A stretch of 64,000 nucleotides of DNA from Streptomyces sp. AA1529 (GCF_000280905.1 NZ_ALAP01000054.1:1-64000); one strand, 5' to 3'; shown: positions 50,549 through 59,435, counted from the first letter of the stretch. The notes: generated from the letters alone by a model not told the origin. Numbers and translations are program-made.

Positions 50549-51994
50549 GTGAGATGGGCGTTGGTGAAGGTCTGCCTCGCCGTGACGGTGATGGTGGTGG
50601 TGGCCTTCGCGGTGCCGCTGGCGCTGGTGGTCGAGGAGACCGCCCGCGACCGGGCCTTCGCGGGCGCCGAGCGGCAGGCGTCGGCGGTCGGTCCGGTGCT
50701 GGCCCTCACCCGTGACCGCCGTGCGCTCCAGCGTGCCGTCGCCATCACCCAGGCGGGCGCCGAGGGCCGGATCGCGGTGCACGTACCGGCCGGGAGCGCC
50801 GGATCCGATGCCGCGGGCGACACCTCCGGGGGCGGCCGGGAGGCGCTGCGCGTCGGACGCAGTCGTGCGCCGCGGGACCGGCTGGCCGCCGCGCGGCGGC
50901 TCGGCCGCGCCTCCACGGTCGAGGTCGAGGGCGGGTACGCGCTGCTGCGCCCGATCGCGGTGGCGGGCGGGGAGGTCGCGGTCGTCGAGGTGTTCGTCCC
51001 CGATGACGAGGTCACCCGGGGCGTGGCCACCTCCTGGATGATGCTCGCCGGGGTCGGCATCGCGCTGGTGCTCGGTTCGGTCGTGGTCGCCGACCGGCTC
51101 GGCACCCGGATGGTGCGGCCCGCCGAGCGGCTCGCCGGAGCTGCGCACGACCTGGGCGAAGGCGCCCTGGACGTGCGGGTGCCCGAGGAGGGGCCGACCG
51201 AACTGCGGTCGGCCGCTGCGGCCTTCAACTCCATGGCCGACCAGGTGGTCCAGCTGCTGGCCAACGAGCGCGAGTTGGCCGCCGACCTCTCCCACCGGCT
51301 GCGCACTCCGCTGACCGTGCTGCGGCTCAATGCCGCCTCGCTCGGCGAGGGCGACACCGCCGACCAGACGCGGGCCGCCGTCGCGCAGTTGGAGGCCGAG
51401 GTCGACCGGATCATCGGAGCGGCCCGCGAGCAGCGCGCCCAGTCGCCGGGTACGCCGCACCCGGTCGCCTCGGACGCGGCCGAGGTGATCCGCGAACGGA
51501 TGGCCTTCTGGTCGGCGCTGGCTGAGGACGAGGGGCGGGAGGCGCGTGTCGCGGGGGCCGAGCGCCCGGTGCGGGTGCCGGTGGCCCGCGCCGAACTCGC
51601 CGCCGCCGTGGACGCGCTGCTGGGCAACGTCTTCCGGCACACCGCCGAGGGGACCGCCTTCTCCGTCGACCTGCACAGCGGCGGTCCCGGCAGCGACGCC
51701 GTCATCGTGCTGGTCTCCGACGCCGGTCCCGGCATCCCCGACCCGGAGGCGGCGCTGCGGCGCGGCCACGGCGACGGCGGCCCGGGCTCGACGGGTCTCG
51801 GTCTGGACATCGTGCGCCGCGTCGCCGAGTCCACCGGTGGCGACGTACGACTGGGCCGCTCGGTACTCGGCGGCACCGAGGTGCGGATGTGGCTCGCGTT
51901 GCGCGACGGCGCCGGCCGGCGGGACGGCGCCGGCCGCCGGTCCCGGGCGAGCCGCCGGGTGCGCCGTCGGCTCCGGCGCCCGGCCCGCCGCTGA
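50549..51994 (+). CDS. Sensor histidine kinase
   Basis: A 481-residue transmembrane kinase: TM1 (about 7-27), an extracytoplasmic region of about 130 residues, TM2 (about 162-180), HAMP, an H-box with His249 in DLSHRLRTPLTVLRL, an N-box near LLGNVFRHTAEGT, and G1 DAGPGIPD and G2 GSTGLGLDIVRR. GTG 50549 is the only well-placed start after the response regulator stop. A low-complexity Ala/Gly/Arg tail follows the catalytic domain. Confidence 0.92.
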   Translation: MRWALVKVCLAVTVMVVVAFAVPLALVVEETARDRAFAGAERQASAVGPVLALTRDRRALQRAVAITQAGAEGRIAVHVPAGSAGSDAAGDTSGGGREALRVGRSRAPRDRLAAARRLGRASTVEVEGGYALLRPIAVAGGEVAVVEVFVPDDEVTRGVATSWMMLAGVGIALVLGSVVVADRLGTRMVRPAERLAGAAHDLGEGALDVRVPEEGPTELRSAAAAFNSMADQVVQLLANERELAADLSHRLRTPLTVLRLNAASLGEGDTADQTRAAVAQLEAEVDRIIGAAREQRAQSPGTPHPVASDAAEVIRERMAFWSALAEDEGREARVAGAERPVRVPVARAELAAAVDALLGNVFRHTAEGTAFSVDLHSGGPGSDAVIVLVSDAGPGIPDPEAALRRGHGDGGPGSTGLGLDIVRRVAESTGGDVRLGRSVLGGTEVRMWLALRDGAGRRDGAGRRSRASRRVRRRLRRPARR

Positions 51995-52255
51995 GCCGGG
52001 CGTGCGCCGGAGCCGTCGCCCGCGGGTGTCGGCGAGCGCGGGTGCCGGGGAGCGCGGGTGTCGGCCCCGGCGGGTGCCGAGCGCGAGAACGTGTAGGGCG
52101 AGGCCGAACCCGCGTGCGCGAGGCGGCGCGACGCGCGCCCGGTTGCGGTGCGCGGGTGGTGGAGTGCCCGGCTCCTGTGTGCCGCCGGGGCGGAGCGCGA
52201 GGACCGGGGGAGGGTGGGGGCGCCACCGCATCCGCCGGAAGGAGAGCTGGACTCC

Positions 52256-52702
52256 ATGAGCAGAGACGCACTCGCCGAGGGGCCCACCGAGGACCCCGCT
52301 GTCAACGCCTACCTGGCCGCCTTCGCCGACCGCGACGCGGACCGGCTGCTGGGGCTGGTGGCCCAGGAGGCCGTCTGGATCATTCCGGGTGATGCCCAGA
52401 TCGTGCCCTGGGTGGGGACGCACCGCGGGCGGGAGACGCTGCGGTACGGGTACTACGCCCCGCTGTTCGAGGCCGTCGAGCCGTTGGCGTTCGACGTGCT
52501 GCACAGCCACGCGTCCGCCGGTGCGGTCTTCGTCAACGGCCGCTTCACCTTCCGGTTCCACCCCTCGGAAGAGGTGCTGGAGGACGAGCTCGTCGTCCGG
52601 TTCACGACCGCGGACGGCCTGATCACCTCGTTCCGCATCTACGAGGACTCCCTCGCCGTCGCCCGCGCCTACACCGGTGACCCCGGTCTGGGCCTGGTCT
52701 GA
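52256..52702 (+). CDS. SnoaL/NTF2-like fold protein
   Basis: A 148-residue protein with AVNAYLAAFADRDADRLLGLVAQEAVWIIPG at the start and RIYEDSLAVARAY at the end, the alpha+beta barrel cone of SnoaL-like proteins. These act as small isomerases or cyclases, or bind ligands non-catalytically. ATG 52256 follows GGAAGGAGAG. It stands alone and is closed by a 15-bp hairpin. Confidence 0.82.
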   Translation: MSRDALAEGPTEDPAVNAYLAAFADRDADRLLGLVAQEAVWIIPGDAQIVPWVGTHRGRETLRYGYYAPLFEAVEPLAFDVLHSHASAGAVFVNGRFTFRFHPSEEVLEDELVVRFTTADGLITSFRIYEDSLAVARAYTGDPGLGLV

Positions 52703-52733
52703 CCCGGTCGCCCGGAGGACCGCGGACGACGAA

Positions 52734-52775
52734 CGCCGCCGGGTCCGGGACGCGTGGGGTCCGGACCCGGCGGCG
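52734..52775. terminator. Bidirectional terminator between the SnoaL-like and chaplin genes
   Basis: A perfect 15-bp stem CGCCGCCGGGTCCGG / CCGGACCCGGCGGCG with a 12-nt loop, between two convergent genes. Confidence 0.82.
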
Positions 52776-52793
52776 CTGTGCGTCCGCCGTCGC

Positions 52794-53024
52794 TTACTTA
52801 GCGATGCACTTGTTGCCCAGGGCCGGGTTCAGCAGCCCGATGACGTTGACGGAGTTGCCACACACCTGGACGGGGATGTGGACCGGAACCTGGACGACGT
52901 TGCCGCTGAGCACACCCGGCGAGTTGGCGGCGCCGCCCTGGGCACCGGCGTCGGCGGCCGCGGCGGAGGCTCCGCCCAGGACGAGGGCGGCGGCGCAGGC
53001 GGCAGTGGTCACGTGACGAAGCAT
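52794..53024 (-). CDS. Short chaplin (surface-active amyloid protein)
   Basis: A 76-residue precursor with a Sec signal ending in ASAAAADA, then one chaplin domain: SPGVLSGNVVQVPVHIPVQVCGNSVNVIG with LLNPALGNKC. The two cysteines are at the positions that form a disulfide in short chaplins, so this is closer to ChpH-type than to the cysteine-free ChpE. There is no sorting signal, hence it would be a secreted short chaplin that assembles into the hydrophobic coat of aerial hyphae. ATG 53024 follows GGAGG. Confidence 0.95.
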   Translation of the reverse strand: MLRHVTTAACAAALVLGGASAAAADAGAQGGAANSPGVLSGNVVQVPVHIPVQVCGNSVNVIGLLNPALGNKCIAK

Positions 53025-53353
53025 GGTGTTCTTCCTCCAGGAGACAGACAACTTGCGCACCATCCAGGCACAGCGACACCTGCCAGGTCGTTGTGACTTT
53101 CCGACCAGCGCCCCATCGTCACTCCACGGAGTGGTGGATCCGTGCGGCGAACGGAGCAACCGGCCGGGCCGGGGCCCGTGCCGCGCGTCGCCCGCCACCG
53201 GGGCGCGCCCCTTAATGCGGCCCTTTCCGCTGCCTTAAGAGCGCCCTAAGGACTCCGGCCGCTGCCCGCAAGGTGGCATTTGCCCGATTCGACGTCAGTA
53301 ACGTGCTGCTCGCTCCATCCAGCGGACCCCCCACGGAACGAGGCAGCAACACG
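53025..53353. other. Divergent region between the chaplin and GH18 genes
   Basis: A 329-bp gap. It contains CCTTAAGAGCGCCCTAAGG (53231-53249), an imperfect inverted repeat with CCTTA/TAAGG arms, about 105 bp before the GH18 start. Promoters of both genes must lie here, and those of chaplin genes are developmentally controlled. I found no clear 12-bp chitinase-type direct repeats. Confidence 0.4.
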
Positions 53354-54385
53354 ATGACGAACACCGCAGGCCACCGCCGCCGCACCAGCCGGACCGCCAG
53401 GACCGCCATGGCCGCCGCCGCCGCGGCGCTCGTGGCGGGCGGCGGCCTCCTGCTCGCGGGCAACGCGACGGCGGGCGAGGAAGCGGCGGCCGACGCGTCC
53501 GGCACGCCCTTCGCGCCGTACGTCGACACCTCGCTGCAGCCCTCCTACGACCTGGTGACGAGCGCCGCGCGTACCGGCGTGCAGGAGTACAACCTGGCCT
53601 TCGTCACCAGCGGCGGCGGCTGTGTCCCGAAGTGGGGCGGCGGCCAGGAGCTCGAGGACGACCCCGTCGCCCGGCAGATCCCCGACCTGCGGGCCGAGGG
53701 CGGCGACGTGCGCGTCTCGTTCGGCGGCGCCAACGGGACCGAGCTGGCTACGGCCTGCGACTCGGCGGACGAGCTCGCCGCGGCGTACGGCAAGGTCGTC
53801 GACACCTTCGACCTCACGAAGATCGACCTGGACATCGAGGGCGCGGCCCTGCCCGACACCCGGGCCAACGAGCGGCGCGCCAAGGCGGTCGCCGCGCTCC
53901 AGAAGAGCCACCAGGACCTGGACGTCTCCTACACCCTGCCGGTGATGCCCGAGGGGCTCACCGCGCCCGGCGTGGAACTGCTGGAGAACGCCGAGGCCAA
54001 CGGTGTGCGCGTGTCGGCGGTCAACATCATGGCGATGGACTACGGCTCCTCCTACGACGGCGACATGGGCGAATACGCCACCCAGGCGGCCACCGCGGCC
54101 CACGCGCAGATCGCCGCCGCGCTCGGGCTGGACGACGAGGCCGCCTGGAAGGCGCTGGCCGTCACCCCGATGATCGGCGTCAACGACGTCAAGGTGGAGG
54201 TCTTCACGCCCGAGGACGCCGCGCAGGTCCGCGCGTTCGCCGACGAGCACGGGATGGCCTGGCTCTCCATGTGGTCCGGCACCCGGGACAAGCCGTGCCC
54301 CGGCGGTCCCAAGGACCAGGCCGACCCGACCTGTTCCAGCATCGAGCAGAACCCCGACGACTTCAGCAAGGCGTTCGCCGGCTGA
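53354..54385 (+). CDS. Secreted GH18-family chitinase-like protein
   Basis: A 343-residue exported protein with signal helix MAAAAAALVAGGGLLLAG and a single GH18 barrel. The strand-4 motif reads KIDLDIEG: Asp158, Asp160 and Glu162 correspond to the DxxDxDxE signature, although the first Asp-Gly pair is not standard. VRVSFGGANG and VNIMAMDYG match strands 3 and 6. There is no chitin-binding domain. It may act on chitin or on chitin-like glycans, or be an endo-N-acetylglucosaminidase-like enzyme. Confidence 0.87.
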   Translation: MTNTAGHRRRTSRTARTAMAAAAAALVAGGGLLLAGNATAGEEAAADASGTPFAPYVDTSLQPSYDLVTSAARTGVQEYNLAFVTSGGGCVPKWGGGQELEDDPVARQIPDLRAEGGDVRVSFGGANGTELATACDSADELAAAYGKVVDTFDLTKIDLDIEGAALPDTRANERRAKAVAALQKSHQDLDVSYTLPVMPEGLTAPGVELLENAEANGVRVSAVNIMAMDYGSSYDGDMGEYATQAATAAHAQIAAALGLDDEAAWKALAVTPMIGVNDVKVEVFTPEDAAQVRAFADEHGMAWLSMWSGTRDKPCPGGPKDQADPTCSSIEQNPDDFSKAFAG

Positions 54386-54391
54386 TCCGGA

Positions 54392-54433
54392 CCCCCACCC
54401 CCCCACGGCCACCCCCCACGGCCACCCCCCACC
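54392..54433. repeat. C-rich tandem repeat after the GH18 gene
   Basis: About three imperfect copies of the 13-bp unit CCACCCCCCACGG. No coding or termination role is evident. Confidence 0.6.
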
Positions 54434-54594
54434 GGACGGGGCGCGACGGCACCCACCCCCCACACCGCTGCCGCGCCCCGTCCTTCCGCCGTCCCCCGGC
54501 CCGCACCCCTCCTGCTGTCGGGGCGGTTGTAGTTGAATGTTCTCCTCGCCCGGGTCCCGCGAGGCCGGGGCCCGCGGCAGGGGGGGAGGGCACC

Positions 54595-55704
54595 ATGGCA
54601 GCAGTACGCGGCGGACGGGCCCGCAGGACCGCACGGTCCGGGCCGACCCTGGAGGAGGTCGCCCGCCGCGCCGGAGTGGGCCGCGGCACCGTCTCCCGGG
54701 TCGTGAACGGCTCCGCCCGGGTCAGCGACCGCACCCGCGCCGCGGTCGAGGACGCCGTCGCCGAACTGGGCTACGTACCCGACCGGGTGGCCCGCGCCCT
54801 GGCGGCGGGCAGCGCGGACACCGTCGCGCTGGTGGTGCCCGAACCGGAGTCCCGGTTCTTCACCGAGCCCTACTTCCCGGCCGTCGTGCGCGGCATCAGC
54901 GCCGAACTCGCCCGCGCGGACATGCAGCTGCTGCTCACCCTGCTGCACGGCCCGAAGGAGCGGGACCGCTTCGCGCAGTACGCCGCCTCCCACCACATCG
55001 ACGGGGTGCTGCTGGTCTCCGTGCACGCCGACCACACGCTGCCCGACCTGCTGGCCCGGTCCGAGATCCCCGCCGTGCTGGGCGGCCGGCGGCAGGCCGC
55101 CGAACCCGTGCCGTACGTCGACTGCGACAACACCGGCGGTGCCCGCTCCGCCGTCGCCCACCTGCTGGCGCGGGGGCGCGGCACGATCGCCACGGTCACC
55201 GGGCCCGACGACGTGTACGCGGCCCGCTGCCGCACCGACGGCTACCGGGAGGCGCTGCGGGCGGCGGACCGCCCGCCGGACGAGTCCCTGCTGGCCTGCG
55301 GCGACTTCACCGAGGAGGGCGGGGAGCTGGCGATGCGGCAGCTGCTGCGACGCGCCCCGGGGCTCGACGCGGTCTTCTGCGCCTCGGACGTGATGGCCGC
55401 GGGCGCGCGCCGCGCACTGCGCGCCGCGGGCCGGTCGGTGCCCGACGACGTCGCGCTGGTCGGGTTCGACGACTCGGTCGTCGCCCGCCACACGGACCCG
55501 CCGCTGACCACCGTCCGCCAGCCGATCGGCGCCATGGGCGGGGAGATGGCCCGGGTACTGCTGGAACTGCTGGGCAAGTGGACACCCGGCACCTCCGGCG
55601 CGGACGCCGGTGCGCGACCGGCGGGGGAGGGGCCCGCGGGGGAGGGACCGGACAGCCTGCACCGCGTGCTGCCCACCGAACTGGTGACCCGCGCCTCCTC
55701 CTGA
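54595..55704 (+). CDS. LacI-family transcriptional regulator
   Basis: A 369-residue repressor-type protein with LacI helix-turn-helix and hinge (LEEVARRAGVGRGTVSRVVN, with RVARALA) and a periplasmic-binding-like core with VALVVPEP, DGVLLVSVHADHT, FCASDVMAAGARRAL and VGFDDS. It ends in a Gly/Ala/Glu-rich insert before the last strand. ATG 54595 has GGGGGGAGGG upstream. It is not linked to an obvious sugar operon; the GH18 gene upstream is one possible target. Confidence 0.92.
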   Translation: MAAVRGGRARRTARSGPTLEEVARRAGVGRGTVSRVVNGSARVSDRTRAAVEDAVAELGYVPDRVARALAAGSADTVALVVPEPESRFFTEPYFPAVVRGISAELARADMQLLLTLLHGPKERDRFAQYAASHHIDGVLLVSVHADHTLPDLLARSEIPAVLGGRRQAAEPVPYVDCDNTGGARSAVAHLLARGRGTIATVTGPDDVYAARCRTDGYREALRAADRPPDESLLACGDFTEEGGELAMRQLLRRAPGLDAVFCASDVMAAGARRALRAAGRSVPDDVALVGFDDSVVARHTDPPLTTVRQPIGAMGGEMARVLLELLGKWTPGTSGADAGARPAGEGPAGEGPDSLHRVLPTELVTRASS

Positions 55705-55775
55705 CGGAAGCTCACGTCACCCCATAGGCGGCGCTCCGGGTGCGCCGGACCCGCGGGGGCCGTTGCATCGCAGAC

Positions 55776-56810
55776 ATGGCTCGCACCGGGACCGGCAACA
55801 CCCGGACGACCGCGGCGCCTCGGCGCCGCAGCCGTCCCCTGGTCGGCTGCACCCTGGCAGCCGTCACCCTCCTCGCCCTGCCCGCACCCTTCCTCGCCCT
55901 CACCACCACGTCGTCGCACAGCCCCGCCCCCCAGCGGTCCGGCCCCTCGGCTCCGCCCACCGCGCCCACGGCCCGCGCGGCGCCCCCGGCCTCCGGCCGG
56001 CCCGCCCCCGGCGGTGCGGAGCCGCGGGCCGACGACAGGCGGCCCGGCACGCCCCGCCTCGTCGTACCCCACGGCCTCCCCGGCGCCCCGGGTTCCCCGG
56101 GCGCTCCCGGCGCGGACGCCGGCTCCGGCACGGAGCGTGGGACGGCGCCTGAGCGCGGGCCCGGCGCTCACCGCGAGCCCGGCGCGGAGGCCGACGACGG
56201 CGCCGCCCGGCAGTCCGGGCCCGCCGCCCCGCCCTCCGGAACTCCCGGGGTCACCAGTCCTCCTGGGACCTCCGGGCCTTCGGATGCCCCCGGAGCCCCC
56301 GGAGCCCCCGGAGCCCCCGGGGACGCCGGTGCTCCGCGTGCGGAGTCCGACCCGGCCGGACCGTCCGCACCCGCGGACCCGCCGCCGACGGCGGAGAGCG
56401 GATGGGTCTCGCCCGTGACCGAGTTCCCGGTGCGGATCTCACAGGCGTACGGGGTCAAGGGCGGCTGGGCCGCGGGCTACCACACCGGGGTCGACCTGGC
56501 GGTCCGGGTGGGCACCCCCGTGCGGTCCGTCGGTCCGGGGACGGTCGTGGCCGCCGGGTGGGCCGGTGACTACGGGAAGGCGGTGACCGTGCGGATGGAG
56601 GACGGCAAGTACCTCCTCTTCGCGCACCTCTCGGAGGTCTTCGTCCGGGAAGGAGCCGAAGTGCGGGCCGGCACCTGGCTCGGCCGCTCGGGCAACACGG
56701 GCCACTCCACCGGTCCGCATCTGCACTTCGAGGTGCGGGAGCAGCGCGGCTACGGTTCGGACGTCGACCCCGTGCGCTACCTCGCCGACCACGGGGTGCG
56801 CCTCGGCTGA
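55776..56810 (+). CDS. Secreted M23-family peptidoglycan peptidase with collagen-like linker
   Basis: A 344-residue exported LytM-type metallopeptidase. A signal helix (VGCTLAAVTLLALPAPFLAL) is followed by about 160 residues of Pro/Gly/Ala/Ser-rich linker with Gly-X-Y runs (GLPGAPGSPGAPGADAG; APGAPGAPGAPGD), then the catalytic domain: His236 and Asp240 in YHTGVDLAV, His284, and His315/His317 in GPHLHFEV. All zinc and catalytic residues are present. It cleaves peptide crosslinks in the cell wall. The linker would span the wall or cell-surface layer. Confidence 0.92.
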   Translation: MARTGTGNTRTTAAPRRRSRPLVGCTLAAVTLLALPAPFLALTTTSSHSPAPQRSGPSAPPTAPTARAAPPASGRPAPGGAEPRADDRRPGTPRLVVPHGLPGAPGSPGAPGADAGSGTERGTAPERGPGAHREPGAEADDGAARQSGPAAPPSGTPGVTSPPGTSGPSDAPGAPGAPGAPGDAGAPRAESDPAGPSAPADPPPTAESGWVSPVTEFPVRISQAYGVKGGWAAGYHTGVDLAVRVGTPVRSVGPGTVVAAGWAGDYGKAVTVRMEDGKYLLFAHLSEVFVREGAEVRAGTWLGRSGNTGHSTGPHLHFEVREQRGYGSDVDPVRYLADHGVRLG

Positions 56811-56824
56811 GGGCGCCCGGCGGG

Positions 56825-56884
56825 GTCCGCGATCCGGTCCGCGATCCGGTCCGCGATCCGGTCCGCGATCCGGTCCGCGATCCG
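56825..56884. repeat. Five perfect 12-bp tandem repeats (GTCCGCGATCCG)
   Basis: Five uninterrupted identical copies start 14 bp after the M23 stop codon, in the gap before a convergent gene. Each unit contains CGATCCG and, across the junction, CGGTCCG, so the array can fold into several hairpins. Confidence 0.92.
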
Positions 56885-56970
56885 GGGTCCGGGGCCCCGG
56901 GCGGGAGGGGCCCGCCCGGGTGCGCGGGGCGCGCGCCGTGGTCCGCTCCGGCCCGCCCGGCCCGTGCCGG

Positions 56971-57453
56971 TCAGCGGCCGAGCCGGTCCAGTACGCGGTC
57001 CGGGCGGCAGATGTCGCACACCCGTGCCCCCGCGGTGCGGGCCAGCAGTTCCACCGCCTCCCGGGCGGTGACGCGCCGGGTGAGCCAGCCGTCGCGGGCC
57101 TGCCAGCAGTCCCTGCGGTGCACGCACCACCACGGCTCCGCGTCACCGGTTCCGCGCACGCGCACGGCCAGCCACTGGCGGCCCGCGACGGCACCGGCCG
57201 TCGGCACCGCGGCGTAGCTCTCGCCGGGGATCGGGGCGATGTCCTCGGCCGCGACGCTGATCGCGGTCGGCGCGCTCCTGGGCTCGGCGTGCCCGTCGGG
57301 GTGCTGGTGGCGGCTCGGCAGGATCGCCTCGCACTCGTACCACCAGTGGCCGTCGGGCGTGCGGGAGCGGCCGGTGACGATCACGTCCAGCTCCTGTCCG
57401 TCCGGCATCCGGGCCCGCGCCCACGGTCCCGCCCGGTCACGCCACTCACTCAC
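56971..57453 (-). CDS. Hypothetical actinobacterial protein with Cys-His C-terminus
   Basis: A 160-residue soluble protein with two beta-rich segments (WARARMPDGQELDVIVTGRS, HWWYECEAILPSRH) and a C-terminal motif EPWWCVHRRDCW, later VCDICRPDRVLDRL. The CxxC and preceding His/Cys residues could bind a metal. The tail resembles Streptomyces-restricted uncharacterised proteins (DUF6233-like), but I cannot confirm this. GTG 57453. Confidence 0.65.
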   Translation of the reverse strand: MSEWRDRAGPWARARMPDGQELDVIVTGRSRTPDGHWWYECEAILPSRHQHPDGHAEPRSAPTAISVAAEDIAPIPGESYAAVPTAGAVAGRQWLAVRVRGTGDAEPWWCVHRRDCWQARDGWLTRRVTAREAVELLARTAGARVCDICRPDRVLDRLGR

Positions 57454-57588
57454 GTTCCGAATATTAGTTCGAATGAAGCGAGGGTGCGCCGTCCGGGTTC
57501 ATTCCGTCCCGCGTTGTCGTGTTGTACCAAAAAGTGACACTTGCGCCCTCATTGTGGGTTTTCGTCCAACCAACCCTCGGAGGTTCAC

Positions 57589-57810
57589 ATGCGTATGCGC
57601 ACGCTCGCGCGTTCCGTCGCCGTCGGCTTCGCCGTCCTGGGCCTGGCCGGCGCCGGCGCCGGTTCGGCCGCCGCCTGGCCGAAGGGCCACCAGTACAACT
57701 GGGTGCACGAGTCGGTCAGCAAGGAGATCAAGAAGGTCTCCATCTCCGACGACGACAAGATCATCAGCGACTCGGTCATCTTCGTCTTCGGCCCGATGCA
57801 GAACGACTGA
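57589..57810 (+). CDS. Small secreted protein of unknown function
   Basis: A 73-residue exported peptide. The Sec signal (TLARSVAVGFAVLGLAGAGAG, cleaved near SAAAW) leaves a mature part of about 45 residues without cysteines: WPKGHQYNWVHESVSKEIKK, then VSISDDDKIISDSVIFVFGP. ATG 57589 has GGAGG five bases upstream. It is lower in G+C at silent sites than the neighbouring genes and is followed by an exceptionally strong terminator, so it is probably highly expressed. Not recognised. Confidence 0.75.
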   Translation: MRMRTLARSVAVGFAVLGLAGAGAGSAAAWPKGHQYNWVHESVSKEIKKVSISDDDKIISDSVIFVFGPMQND

Positions 57811-57852
57811 CCCGAGTACCCCTGGCAGGGATCAGCCCTGCCTGCCCGTCAG

Positions 57853-57900
57853 CACTGCGTTCCCGTCTCCCCGCAGGGAGGCCGGGAACGCAGTGTTTTT
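57853..57900 (+). terminator. Strong Rho-independent terminator
   Basis: A 13-bp stem CACTGCGTTCCCG / CGGGAACGCAGTG followed by TTTTT, 43 bp after the small secreted protein gene. Confidence 0.93.
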
Positions 57901-58034
57901 CGCGGCCTCCGGAGACTCCGCACGCGCCCGGCCCGGGGACCTGTTCCGCGCCCGGGCGCCCGGGTGCCCGGAGCCCGGAACCGGCGGCGGTGCCCGGCGC
58001 GCGCCGCCGGGTGCCGTGCGCCGGATGCCGCCCG

Positions 58035-59435
58035 CTACTGCTGCGTGCCGGTCCGCTCGGCGCCGCGGCCGCCGTCCTGCCCGGAGTCCGCGCCGTCCGG
58101 GCCGGGTTCCGGGCCCTGCTGGGCGGACTCCGGGCGGTCCGGCTCCCCGTCGGATTCCGCGCCGTCCGGTCCGAGGCCGGCGTCCGCCGTCTTCCCTGTT
58201 TTCCCTGATTTCCCCGTTTTCCATGCCCCGGTGCCGAAGGGCCACCGGGGGCCGCGGTTGTCGTCCGGGATGCCCACGAGCTCCTCGACGTCGAACAGCC
58301 GCGCGATGGGCACGTCCGAGCTGCTGTGGGCGATGATCGAGAAGGCGATGGTGACCGCGATGAGGGTGAACGCCTCCTCGCCCTGCGGAATGCCGGCCTG
58401 GAGCACCAGCAGTCCGTAGACCACCGAGGCGAAGCCCTTGGGGCCGAACCAGGCCGCGGTCAGTTTCTCCCGCCGGTCGAAGGACGTACCGAGCAGCGAC
58501 AGCAGCAGCGAGGCCGGGCGGATCAGGACGATCGCCAGCACGGCGACCACGTACCCGCCGAAGGACAGGTCCCCGAACAGCTCCCCGGTCAGCAGCGCTC
58601 CGAAGATCAGCAGTGCGGCGAACTTGGCCAGTTCGGCCAGCGAGTCACCCAGCGGTTCGAACGCCTGCTTGGCCTCGGGGGAGACGGCCGCGAGCACCGA
58701 GCCCGCGCTGAAGGCGGCCAGGTAGGAGTTGGCGTGGGTCAGCGCGCACACGGCGTACAGGATCACGCCGATGGCCAGCGGCCCCAGTGGCTGCAGCTTC
58801 GGTTCGGCACCCAGCAGCCGGAACCGCAGCAGCCCGTTGACGAGCAGCGGGGCCGCGATGCCGAAGGCCAGCCCGAGCACCAGCTCCAGGGCGATGCTGC
58901 CGGCCGAGGCGTGCTCGCTGTGTCCGCTGGGTGCCGCGGCGGCCAGGAAGATCAGTACGAACGGCAACGCCAGCCCGTCGTTTATGCCGCTTTCCACGTT
59001 GAGGAGCTGCCGGAGCCGGGACGGCACCCGGCGGTGCCCGACGATGGCGGACGCGAAGACCGGGTCGGTGGGGGAGAGCACCGCGCCGACGAGGAAGGAG
59101 GTGGTCCAGTCGAAGCCGACCAGCCAGTGGGTGAGCAGCGCGATGCCGAGGAAGGCCAGCGGCATGCCCAGGCCGAGCGCCCGGGCCGGGCTCTTCCAGC
59201 GCTCGCGCAGATCGGCGAAGCGGACGTGCATGCCGTCGGTGAACAGCACGGCGAAGAGCGCCAGATCGGCCGTGACGCGGACGATGTCGCTCTCCGGTGC
59301 GACGTGGATGAGCCCGAGCGCCCCGTCCCCGACCAGCGCACCTCCCGCCAGGAACAGCAGCGAGGTGGAGAGCACCGAGCGGGCGGCCAGTCCGGACAGC
59401 AGTACGGCGACCAGCAGTGCGATGCCGAAGACCAT
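58035..59435 (-). CDS. CPA-type cation:proton antiporter
   Basis: A 466-residue transporter with about 12 hydrophobic segments. VLSPTDPVFASAIVG and LLNVESGINDGLALP are the core motifs of the CPA1 Na+(K+)/H+ antiporters, with the Asp of the ion site in the ESGINDG block. The last 65 or so residues are an acidic, Gly/Pro-rich cytoplasmic tail. ATG 59435 is used because longer frames run into the tRNA-His gene; GTG 59480 cannot be excluded. Confidence 0.9.
   Translation of the reverse strand: MVFGIALLVAVLLSGLAARSVLSTSLLFLAGGALVGDGALGLIHVAPESDIVRVTADLALFAVLFTDGMHVRFADLRERWKSPARALGLGMPLAFLGIALLTHWLVGFDWTTSFLVGAVLSPTDPVFASAIVGHRRVPSRLRQLLNVESGINDGLALPFVLIFLAAAAPSGHSEHASAGSIALELVLGLAFGIAAPLLVNGLLRFRLLGAEPKLQPLGPLAIGVILYAVCALTHANSYLAAFSAGSVLAAVSPEAKQAFEPLGDSLAELAKFAALLIFGALLTGELFGDLSFGGYVVAVLAIVLIRPASLLLSLLGTSFDRREKLTAAWFGPKGFASVVYGLLVLQAGIPQGEEAFTLIAVTIAFSIIAHSSSDVPIARLFDVEELVGIPDDNRGPRWPFGTGAWKTGKSGKTGKTADAGLGPDGAESDGEPDRPESAQQGPEPGPDGADSGQDGGRGAERTGTQQ

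Noticed and set aside
56825..56884. Possible CRISPR array
   Set aside because: The 12-bp units are contiguous with no spacers, so this is a simple tandem repeat. The Cas4-like protein at 43138-44367 also has no other Cas genes near it.
56777..57133. A frame whose product has a repeated RIAD motif
   Set aside because: The repeat comes from the 12-bp tandem DNA array read in one frame; there is no start signal and no support outside the array.
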